Of a DNA stretch of 15,272 bases, positions 1 to 6,290 are shown in pieces. The stretch's first letter is position 1. Each line of letters starts with the position of its first letter. Below the pieces are notes generated by a model. It did not search any database and had not been told where the DNA came from. It was given only the letters and a program-made list of their open reading frames with translations. The stretch comes from an uncultured Acetatifactor sp. (GTDB lineage Bacteria; Bacillota; Clostridia; Lachnospirales; Lachnospiraceae): positions 1 to 15,272 of the forward strand of contig CANRZC010000020.1 in NCBI GenBank assembly GCA_947644185.1. The letters run 5' to 3'. A program made the position numbers and the translations under genes.

Positions 1-1510
1 TTTCTGTAAGTTCTCCCTCCAGCTGCAGCATAATAGACTGATAATATTGCTCCTGCACAGAAAGATTGTATTGGTGAGACAGATTCCTGCTGCCTATGAG
101 AATACCAAATAAAAGCAGCACAAGCCCAGCCCGATTCATCACTGTAATTTTATAGCATTCATGGAGGAAACGGCTGGCATGGGGTTTAAAGGGCAGCCTC
201 ACATAGCGCTTGCCCTGGAGCTGAAAAGGATTATCGGCTTTCACAAACAGTATGGCGCAAAATGACACTCCTGTCACAATTATCAGGCCAATTAACACCA
301 GAGTCATCACCATCCGGGACACTGGCCATCCCAATATATTAAAGTTCAAATAAGCCCCATACAAGTTCTCGGTCCGCAGACTCCCTGCCAGGTTCAGATA
401 CTTCAGTGCAGCTCCTTTAGAGGCCCCGGGAATCATGGCATACAGCCCGAAGCTAACCCCATACCAGATCCCCCCTGCGATAAAGGGCAGGAAACTGCGG
501 GTTGCGGCAATGCAAAGGGCTGCCAGCACGGTCCCAAAGCCAAAGAGCACCAGTCCCTTTGTAAAGATGGAAAGTATCAGATACTGTCTGATGCTGATGG
601 ACAGGCAGCTCTCCCGATAAGTGGCAAGAGATTGCAGCCTAGCCGAAAGGTCGCCAAAGCCTAGGGTACAGCCATAAAACAGAAGATTCCCTCCATAGAA
701 CAGGCCCACTGAGACCATACAGTGCACCAGCAGCGCCCAAAGCTTTGCATGGAGGCTGGGCAGAATGCCCCTTCTGGTGGTCCGTGTGATGGAAAAAAGA
801 CCTTTCTCCTTTTCCTCCAGAATCAAACACCCTGTAAAAAAGGCTGTGGACAGCAGCAAAAGCAGATCCGTCCAGGAATTTTCCAGGGAGCCCGTGACTG
901 CTTTTTCCGGCATCCAGCGGATCTGGTCTGCTGTGAGCTCTCTGTAATCTCTGGCGCTCTTCTCCACATTCCGACTGGAAAAGGAATCTTTTTGTGCCCC
1001 GCCAAAGATTTTGATACCACCCAATGTGTTTTTGTTTTCCTGCACTGCCTGCAGGTACTCCCCATACGCCGCACAGCTTCTCCACTCTTCGTACAGCTCA
1101 TCCACCAGTTCCCCCTCCTGCCAGAGGGAATCCGTAAATCTTAAGTACCCTCCCCTCTGATAGACATCATAGTATGCCTCAAACATTCCCGGGGACTCTG
1201 CCAGCGCTTGAGCTGACAGTGCCTCCCCCATGTCCCCTCCTATATTCTGCAGCATCAGCACCTGCTCCACAAACCGCACGCCATCCATGGTCTCTTTCAA
1301 ATCCCATATGAATTCCCCTTTTTCCGCTTCTGTCATCCCGTCAATTTCCGCCTGGAACATCCTGTAGGCAGATAAATCTGGCCCCGTCCCATCGGGCAGG
1401 TTGGTATACCACAGGAGGAAACCGTTTACCAGCGCCAGCAGGCATACACTGAGGAGAAACTCCCGTCTGCCCCATATTTTCTCCAGTTCAAACCTTGTCA
1501 GCCCAAGCAT
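1..1510 (-). CDS. ABC transporter permease, large, partial (3' end beyond left edge)
   Basis: The reading frame is open from an ATG at 1510 to the window edge, giving 503 residues without a stop. It should be the membrane subunit partnering the ATPase just upstream. Residues 19-35 form one membrane helix, followed by a soluble, probably extracytoplasmic domain (about 40-210). A cluster of helices follows at about 213-230, 257-280, 309-335, 340-360 and 400-423. A further helix at about 461-473 is followed by a segment resembling the protein's own start (see findings), so it appears to be a tandemly duplicated permease whose second half is outside the window. The start overlaps the ATPase end by 23 bp, and the GAGG of an AAGAGGAAAAAG-like site lies just before the ATG, so coupling is likely. 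The substrate is unknown. Family assignment as ABC-2-like comes from topology and context only. Confidence 0.8.
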   Translation of the reverse strand, partial: MLGLTRFELEKIWGRREFLLSVCLLALVNGFLLWYTNLPDGTGPDLSAYRMFQAEIDGMTEAEKGEFIWDLKETMDGVRFVEQVLMLQNIGGDMGEALSAQALAESPGMFEAYYDVYQRGGYLRFTDSLWQEGELVDELYEEWRSCAAYGEYLQAVQENKNTLGGIKIFGGAQKDSFSSRNVEKSARDYRELTADQIRWMPEKAVTGSLENSWTDLLLLLSTAFFTGCLILEEKEKGLFSITRTTRRGILPSLHAKLWALLVHCMVSVGLFYGGNLLFYGCTLGFGDLSARLQSLATYRESCLSISIRQYLILSIFTKGLVLFGFGTVLAALCIAATRSFLPFIAGGIWYGVSFGLYAMIPGASKGAALKYLNLAGSLRTENLYGAYLNFNILGWPVSRMVMTLVLIGLIIVTGVSFCAILFVKADNPFQLQGKRYVRLPFKPHASRFLHECYKITVMNRAGLVLLLFGILIGSRNLSHQYNLSVQEQYYQSIMLQLEGELTE

Positions 1511-2291
1511 CTTTTTCCTCCTCCCCGAACAGCTCCATGTAGACCTGCTCCAGCCCTCCCAGGCCATTGGATTTTTCCCTGAGGACTTCCGCCCCACAGC
1601 CATTCTTTTCCTGGGAGGCCTCTGTGATATACTTCCTGCAGAGGCCCTCCACAGTACCTTGATCCAGGATACGGCCCTGTTTTATCAGGATAATCTCCTT
1701 TGCAATGGGCTCAATGTCCGACACCACATGGGTGGACACCAAAATAATGCGATCCCCGGACAGAGCCTCTATCCGCTGCCGTATCCGCACCCTCTCCTTT
1801 GGGTCCAGCCCTGCGGTGGGCTCATCCAGTACCAGGAGCTTCGGATTGCCCAACATAGCCTGGGCGATCAAGATGCGCTGCTTCATACCGCCGGAATAGG
1901 TCCCAATGGCACGGTCCGCGGCCTCAGACAGGTTCACATAGGAAAGCACCCTTTTGATTTCCTCTGGCTGCTTTTTGCCAGGAATTCCTTTCAGGGCAGC
2001 CATATAAGAGAGAAACCGTCTGCCTGTAAAGCTGTCATACAGCCCTTGTTGTTGGGGGGCATACCCCAGAATGCTTCGATACCTGGTCTTCAGGCTTTGG
2101 ATCTCCTTCCCCTCCCATGTGACCTGTCCCGCCGTAGGCCTGCGGTTGCCAGTGATGATATTCATAAGCGTGGATTTTCCTGCACCGTTGGGGCCCAGCA
2201 GTCCATAGATACCTGGCTCAAAGGTGAGAGATACCTGGTCCAGGGCCAGTTTGTCCCCATATCGCTTTGTAATTGCGCTCAGTTCCAGCAT
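1488..2291 (-). CDS. ABC transporter ATP-binding protein
   Basis: A 267-residue nucleotide-binding subunit that powers the adjacent permease from the cytoplasmic face. Visible motifs in order are Walker A GPNGAGKST (33-41), Q-loop Gln around 80, signature YSGGMKQR (132-139), Walker B LLVLDEP (152-158) with catalytic Glu157, and H-loop His188 in STHVVSD. The length and the roughly 40-residue C-terminal tail fit the CcmA/BcrA-like branch used with ABC-2 permeases. The ATG at 2291 follows the lipoprotein stop by only 3 bp with GGTAAAGG as ribosome binding site, and its end overlaps the permease start. Lipoprotein, ATPase and permease therefore look translationally linked. All catalytic residues are intact. 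The transported substrate cannot be told from sequence. Confidence 0.95.
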   Translation of the reverse strand: MLELSAITKRYGDKLALDQVSLTFEPGIYGLLGPNGAGKSTLMNIITGNRRPTAGQVTWEGKEIQSLKTRYRSILGYAPQQQGLYDSFTGRRFLSYMAALKGIPGKKQPEEIKRVLSYVNLSEAADRAIGTYSGGMKQRILIAQAMLGNPKLLVLDEPTAGLDPKERVRIRQRIEALSGDRIILVSTHVVSDIEPIAKEIILIKQGRILDQGTVEGLCRKYITEASQEKNGCGAEVLREKSNGLGGLEQVYMELFGEEEKDAWADKV

Positions 2292-2294
2292 CCT

Positions 2295-3782
2295 TTACCA
2301 CCCCGTTCCTATCATACTGATCTTCCGGAAATTGTCATTGCCCGCGAACAGATCCGCCTGGGAGATCAGGCCGTGCTGGTACAGGGTAATTTCATAGGAG
2401 TCTCCTCCTGTAGGCGTGGCCTCATAATCATAGACTACAAGTACATCTTTATCCAGTACGGCCTTAAACTCCAGGCTCCACCCCAGACTTTTGTTCACCA
2501 GCCCGGAATGGCTGAGTTCTCCGGTATTTCTGTCAATATAATAATAGGTGGGATCCCAGTCGCCCTGTCCGCTGTAATCCGAGCAGCAGAGTTTGTCGCC
2601 AATGATGCAATTCAGGTAATAATACTTGCCAGCCCCGCTGAAGACGCTGCGCTCCGCCCCAGTGTCCAGGTTGATTTCCTTTATACCGCTGTCGGCAGAA
2701 GAGACGTAGAGGGCATTTCCGGAGAGCTGGTAAGAATTCTCCCGGCTGTTGCTTATCCGGTACTTTTCGGTAAACTGACCGCTGCTTATGTCCAGGACGG
2801 CGAACACTTCGCTGGAATTTTCATACAAATTCTTATAGAAATCGTCATCGAACCGCTCCTGGTCGGAGACTTCCCTGCCGTAGTCGATTCCATGAAATAC
2901 TATATTTCTGTCATAGCAGCCCGTCACTCGCCAGGAAATGCGGTCGTCAAAGTCCATGGGGCATACTTTGCTCATCTCCCCTTTTTCCGGGTCCAAAAAT
3001 ACCAGCTCTCTGTCCTCCGAATGAGTGTAGGTGTCCCCGCCGTCCTTTTCCGAGGTCAGCTTCTTCGTCACCAGGTAGAGGCCGTTTTCGTCTCCCATTA
3101 CGTAATCCTCCACCGTCACGGACGCGTCAAAGGCATACACTTTCTCCCTGTCCGTGCCGTCCGGATTGGCCCGGTACAGGATGCTGGGGCCTGCCTCCAC
3201 AGTTCCCCAGCCTGCGTCCCCTTCCGCAAAGTTCGTCTCCATGGACCCGTCCCGGTCCTGGTCCTTGCTGAACAGATACAGCTTTCCCCGGTATGGGAAG
3301 AGCATTGTGGTATAGGGCATGAACTCGTCATAGGGCAGCACGGAGGCGCAGTCCGCGGAATCGTGGCTGCAACCGGCATCGCTGCACAGATAGACCTCCT
3401 GCAGCGCGGCAAAATCCATGTACATCAGGTGGCTGCCATAGGTGCCATCGGAGAGTTCCGTGTCTTCTTTCTCTATATAATAGTAGCCCTCCTGGGTATG
3501 GCAGCCGTCCTCATTCTCGGTGCTGAGCATATGAAGACCGCCGCTGCTGCCTTGAGCTGTGCCGTCGGTGTTGCCATTGCCGTCCCCGCTGCCGCCTGTG
3601 CCCGCTGCCCCGCCGTCACCTTCCACCGGGACTGCTTCCACTCCTCCCTGAGTTCCCCCGCCCGCGCCGCCCGAAGCGTCCCCGCCACAGGCCGCCAGGG
3701 ACACTGCCATCCCTGCCGCCAGCACCAATGCCTCTATACTCCGCACTGTTTTCTTCATATGGTTTGACCTGAATGTTTTCAT
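2295..3782 (-). CDS. secreted lipoprotein, beta-propeller-like (DUF5050-type)
   Basis: A 495-residue protein with a lipoprotein signal: a basic start, a hydrophobic stretch around residues 16-31 and lipobox LAAC with Cys32 as the lipidation site. A Gly/Ser/Thr-rich linker (about 33-80) follows, as in Gram-positive anchored proteins. The rest carries repeated beta-strand patterns such as KLYLFSKD, LYRANPDG, GLYLVTK, NALYVSS and INLDTGAE, which suggest a beta-propeller fold of the DUF5050/TolB-like kind. The start at 3782 is chosen over an internal Met at residue 9 because AAGGAGGT lies 7 bases upstream. It heads the lipoprotein-ATPase-permease trio, so it may bind substrate or sense at the cell surface for that transporter. 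No enzymatic residues are recognised. An extensive RNA hairpin precedes the gene. Confidence 0.88.
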   Translation of the reverse strand: MKTFRSNHMKKTVRSIEALVLAAGMAVSLAACGGDASGGAGGGTQGGVEAVPVEGDGGAAGTGGSGDGNGNTDGTAQGSSGGLHMLSTENEDGCHTQEGYYYIEKEDTELSDGTYGSHLMYMDFAALQEVYLCSDAGCSHDSADCASVLPYDEFMPYTTMLFPYRGKLYLFSKDQDRDGSMETNFAEGDAGWGTVEAGPSILYRANPDGTDREKVYAFDASVTVEDYVMGDENGLYLVTKKLTSEKDGGDTYTHSEDRELVFLDPEKGEMSKVCPMDFDDRISWRVTGCYDRNIVFHGIDYGREVSDQERFDDDFYKNLYENSSEVFAVLDISSGQFTEKYRISNSRENSYQLSGNALYVSSADSGIKEINLDTGAERSVFSGAGKYYYLNCIIGDKLCCSDYSGQGDWDPTYYYIDRNTGELSHSGLVNKSLGWSLEFKAVLDKDVLVVYDYEATPTGGDSYEITLYQHGLISQADLFAGNDNFRKISMIGTGW

Positions 3783-3790
3783 AAAAAAAG

Positions 3791-3859
3791 ACCTCCTTGC
3801 TATTTTTTCAAGGAAAGCTTTTCTTCCTCAAAAAGAAAAGCTTTCTTTGCTACAAGGAG
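3791..3859 (-). promoter_or_regulatory. leader hairpin that can pair with the lipoprotein Shine-Dalgarno
   Basis: In the 105-bp gap after the histidine kinase, a perfect 13-bp inverted repeat (3813-3825 with 3833-3845, loop 7 nt) extends by three more pairs beyond one mismatch (3809-3811 with 3847-3849). Outside it, 3793-3799 and 3853-3859 form a second perfect 7-bp pairing. In the minus-strand RNA the outer arm near the gene is CAAGGAG, most of the AAGGAGGT ribosome binding site of the lipoprotein (3791-3798). No U-run follows the hairpin, so it does not look like an ordinary intrinsic terminator. Pairing is seen directly; translational control is inference. It could also be an mRNA processing or stability element separating kinase from transporter expression. 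Confidence 0.6.
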
Positions 3860-3887
3860 ACTTTAATCCTTAAAAGCCAAAATTTTG

Positions 3888-5402
3888 TCAAACTGTGAGA
3901 AAAATTTTTACCACAGCCCCATGAGGGGCTCTGTTTGCCAGCCGCAGGCTCCCCCCATGCTTCTCGCAGAGCACCCGGCTGATGGCGAGGCCCATGCCCA
4001 GATGACCGTCCCCCTGCCCGGTGGGCAGAACCGTCTTTCTACACCTCTTCAGGATTTCCTCGGGGAAGCCATCGCCGTCATCCGCCACTGTCACTGTCAG
4101 CTCACCGCCCTTTTGCTCAAAGCCCACGGACACTGTGCTCCTGGCAAAGCGGGCGGCATTCTCAAATACATTTTCAAATATACGGAAAAGCATTGTCTTG
4201 TCCACCATGAGACAGCTTTCTATCGGCGGCTTCTCCATGGAATGCCTTTGCTCTATGGAATGCTCTCCATCCATGGAACGCACTCTTTCCATGTGCAGGA
4301 CGACCCCGGCCCTGTCGGCCATCACCTTCAGGTCGTCCCGAATCTCCTCCAGGAGTTCCTCCGCCTCCACCCGGCTCCTGTCCGGCTCCATATCCTCCAG
4401 CCGGTTCAGCACCCGAACCGACTCTGTGTACTGCTCCAGGCGCAGGGCCGCCGACTTCAGATTGGAGGCGATGCGGGCCGTCTTCTCGGGGCTCAAATCT
4501 CCGGTAGGCAGATGGATCTGCAGGTACTCCGCGTATCCCTGGATGATGGCGATGGGGTTGCGCAGGTCATGGGCGATGGAGGCCTGCATGAGCCTGCGCT
4601 GGTCCAGGAGCCTCCACATGGACTTGTTGTTCTGGGCCAGTTCCCCGCGCATGCGCTCAAAGGATTGGCAGAGCGCCCCCATCTCGTCCCCGCAGGGGTA
4701 TTCTATGGAGAAGTCCAGGTTCTGGGCCGCTATCTGCCCTGTGGCCCGGGACAGGATGGCAAGGGGCTCCTCCAGGCGCTTTCTGTAGAAAAAGAACCCG
4801 GCGAACAGGATGCCACAGATGGAGAGCACTGCTGGAACCGCCACCATGGCCACACCGCAAAACTGGTAGGCAAGCTTGCGCTTTGGGGTCAGTGTGTCAA
4901 AGCTCTTCTGGATTTTCTGGATGGAATAAGCCACTTCTACTATATCTCCATGGTCATCCATCATAATGTATCGGCGGCTCTGCCAGTCCGCGTCTGTTTC
5001 GCCGGATTCCTGCCGTGAGTCTCCCGGCCGGCCGCTTTCTGTGGGTTCATCCCCTGCTGTCCCTTCCGCTTCTGCGCGGCCCGGCTCTGTCTCTGCGAAT
5101 CCTGTGGGCCCATCCTCCGTGCCCGCATATTCATATTCCTCCGTCTGCAGCTGGGGAATCTTTGTGGCTTCACCAAAATCCATCCATGTGGTCATCTCTA
5201 TGATAGAACCGTCCTCATGCCTTTCCTGCACTGTCAGGTAAGCGGCATCCGGATCCGGCAGGAGATAATTTCGAAAAGCAACACAGCCCCAGATGGTCAG
5301 GGCTGAGAACAGCACTACCACGCCAAAAACCGTAAATACCACCAATAGAAAAAAGCTGCGCAGGGGAAGGTTCCTCTTAGCGACACATTTCATCGATTCC
5401 AT
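3888..5402 (-). CDS. sensor histidine kinase with large extracytoplasmic domain
   Basis: A 504-residue membrane kinase expected to phosphorylate the response regulator encoded just upstream. It has membrane helix 1 (about 15-41), an extracytoplasmic domain (42-176), membrane helix 2 (about 178-206), HAMP (about 207-262), HisKA with IAHDLRNP and phosphoacceptor His278, and an HATPase domain with N-box Asn415 (FENAAR), G1 box DDGDG (441-445) and G2 box GHLGMGL (466-472). All key residues are present. Two oddities stand out: residues about 86-140 are acidic, low-complexity and Gly/Glu/Thr-rich, and residues 375-392 are three tandem six-residue repeats. The ATG at 5402 overlaps the regulator end by 13 bp, and GGGGTGGGG serves as a plausible ribosome binding site. 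The likely signal is envelope or peptide stress, inferred from the transporter genes downstream. Confidence 0.94.
   Translation of the reverse strand: MESMKCVAKRNLPLRSFFLLVVFTVFGVVVLFSALTIWGCVAFRNYLLPDPDAAYLTVQERHEDGSIIEMTTWMDFGEATKIPQLQTEEYEYAGTEDGPTGFAETEPGRAEAEGTAGDEPTESGRPGDSRQESGETDADWQSRRYIMMDDHGDIVEVAYSIQKIQKSFDTLTPKRKLAYQFCGVAMVAVPAVLSICGILFAGFFFYRKRLEEPLAILSRATGQIAAQNLDFSIEYPCGDEMGALCQSFERMRGELAQNNKSMWRLLDQRRLMQASIAHDLRNPIAIIQGYAEYLQIHLPTGDLSPEKTARIASNLKSAALRLEQYTESVRVLNRLEDMEPDRSRVEAEELLEEIRDDLKVMADRAGVVLHMERVRSMDGEHSIEQRHSMEKPPIESCLMVDKTMLFRIFENVFENAARFARSTVSVGFEQKGGELTVTVADDGDGFPEEILKRCRKTVLPTGQGDGHLGMGLAISRVLCEKHGGSLRLANRAPHGAVVKIFLTV
4227..4280 (-). repeat. three 18-bp in-frame tandem repeats inside the histidine kinase
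   Basis: Three consecutive 18-bp units (4263-4280, 4245-4262, 4227-4244) encode RSMDGE, HSIEQR and HSMEKP, with the core TCCAT(G/A)GA shared by all. They sit between the first beta strand of the ATP-binding domain (GVVLHMERV) and the N-box helix leading strand (CLMVDKTMLF). Other kinases have only a short turn there, so this reads as a recent slippage or duplication expansion that kept the frame. Confidence 0.8.
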
Positions 5403-6064
5403 TTATACCCCACCCCCCATATTGTCTCAATATACTCCTGTCCTGTGGCCTCCCGCAGCTTTGCCCTGATTTTCCGCACATACTCTTTTATGACATTGCT
5501 GTCACCTTCTGCATCGTACCCCCACAATGCCTCGTAAATATGCTCTTTGTCAAATACTTGGTTGGCATTGGTCATGAGATATTCGATCAGATCAAACTCC
5601 TTTTTGGAAAAGACAATTTCCCTGCCGTGATAAGATATTGTCCTCTGGGACAAGTCCAGAATCAGCTCATTGGAGGTCAGCACAGAGGAACGTCTGTGGT
5701 TCCTCTCATCCCGGCGCAGATGGGCCGCCACCCGGGCGGATAACTCGTTCAGGCTAAAGGGCTTCGTGATATAGTCATCTCCGCCGTACTGCAGTCCGTT
5801 GATCTTGTCCTGTTCCGTAATCCTTGCGGTGAGGAACAGAATGGGGCACACAATATGGTTCCGTATGCTTCTGCACAGCTCCAGGCCATCCATCCCCGGC
5901 ATGTTAATGTCCAAAAGGATCAAATCCGGCTGTCTCTGTAAAAGGGCCAAGGCTTTAGAAGCGTCATTGGCCACAAGCACCTCATACCCGCAGTCCTGCA
6001 GATGATCCGATAAAAGCTCTGTCATCATTACCTCATCATCCACAATCAATATCTTATAAGCCAT
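5390..6064 (-). CDS. OmpR/PhoB-family response regulator
   Basis: A 224-residue regulator with an N-terminal receiver domain (about 3-118): acidic pocket Asp9-Asp10, phosphoacceptor Asp52 in LLDINMPGMDG, Thr79 and Lys101 in TKPFS. The C-terminal winged-helix DNA-binding domain (about 128-222) has KEFDLIEYL, the recognition helix around SNVIKEYVRKIR, and the terminal ETIWGVGYKW hairpin. An upstream in-frame ATG at 6112 is rejected because it falls inside the -10 element of the promoter. The ATG at 6064 has GGGGGAGG eight bases upstream and starts the usual MAYKILIVDDE. It overlaps the kinase gene by 13 bp. Once phosphorylated it probably controls its own operon and nearby transporter genes. 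It is the only response regulator in the window although two kinases are present. Confidence 0.96.
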   Translation of the reverse strand: MAYKILIVDDEVMMTELLSDHLQDCGYEVLVANDASKALALLQRQPDLILLDINMPGMDGLELCRSIRNHIVCPILFLTARITEQDKINGLQYGGDDYITKPFSLNELSARVAAHLRRDERNHRRSSVLTSNELILDLSQRTISYHGREIVFSKKEFDLIEYLMTNANQVFDKEHIYEALWGYDAEGDSNVIKEYVRKIRAKLREATGQEYIETIWGVGYKWNR

Positions 6065-6110
6065 AGCTGTGGCCTCCCCCAGACATTTTGTAAAAGCCTT
6101 CTGGGTCAGC

Positions 6111-6139
6111 ATTGTACCATATTTTCATTCAGATGGCAA
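6111..6139 (-). promoter_or_regulatory. sigma-A-type promoter of the regulator-kinase-transporter operon
   Basis: On the minus strand TTGCCA (6134-6139), a 17-bp spacer and TACAAT (6111-6116) match the -35/-10 consensus at five of six positions each. The -10 is preceded by TGG, an extended -10. Transcription would start near 6104, about 40 bases before the ATG at 6064. This also rules out the in-frame ATG at 6112 as the start of the response regulator. Confidence 0.75.
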
Positions 6140-6176
6140 AGCACTCTGACCTAAAATGGGAAAAAAGGAAATATAC

Positions 6177-6210
6177 ACCTGTTGCACAGGAAAAAATACC
6201 CGTTGCGCAG
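6177..6210. repeat. 13-bp direct repeat spaced 21 bp in the divergent control region
   Basis: ACCTGTTGCACAG (6177-6189) recurs as ACCCGTTGCGCAG (6198-6210), 11 of 13 identical with two transitions. Start-to-start distance is 21 bp, two helical turns, so both copies face the same side of the DNA. The pair ends just upstream of the plus-strand -35 (6217), where an activator or response regulator would bind. The first copy also lies in a CCTGT-TGC-ACAGG dyad. Which protein binds is not known. Confidence 0.6.
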
Positions 6211-6216
6211 ATGATA

Positions 6217-6244
6217 TTTACAGCTGGAAGAATTTCTGTATACT
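6217..6244 (+). promoter_or_regulatory. sigma-A-type promoter of the ABC exporter gene
   Basis: TTTACA (6217-6222), a 16-bp spacer and TATACT (6239-6244) each match the -35/-10 consensus at five of six positions. Transcription would begin near 6251, leaving about 40 bases before the ATG at 6291. It lies back-to-back with the promoter of the minus-strand operon, with the paired 13-bp repeats between them. Confidence 0.7.
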
Positions 6245-6290
6245 GGAGCTATGTATCACATTCCAGGTAAGAGAAAGGGTGGACATCCAT

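Noticed and set aside
1401..3767. Very long open frame (788 codons) on the plus strand
   Set aside because: It lies opposite the ATPase and lipoprotein genes, which have clear motifs, start sites and signal peptide. The plus-strand product has no recognisable domain and an odd His/Pro/Arg-rich composition, so it is a shadow of codon use on the other strand.
3885..5018. Plus-strand open frame of 377 codons
   Set aside because: Antisense to a complete histidine kinase with all catalytic boxes; no domain or plausible ribosome binding site.
6110..6112. Earlier ATG for the response regulator
   Set aside because: It overlaps the -10 element of the operon promoter and has no Shine-Dalgarno; the ATG at 6064 has a strong one.
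6104..6151. GGTCAG/CTGACC inverted repeat flanking the minus-strand promoter
   Set aside because: Only six base pairs with a 36-bp spacer, which is expected by chance in a region this size.
6156..6290. N-terminal extension of the ABC exporter
   Set aside because: The ATG at 6156 is upstream of the mapped-by-eye promoter (6217-6244), and the extension has no resemblance to a leader or peptidase domain.
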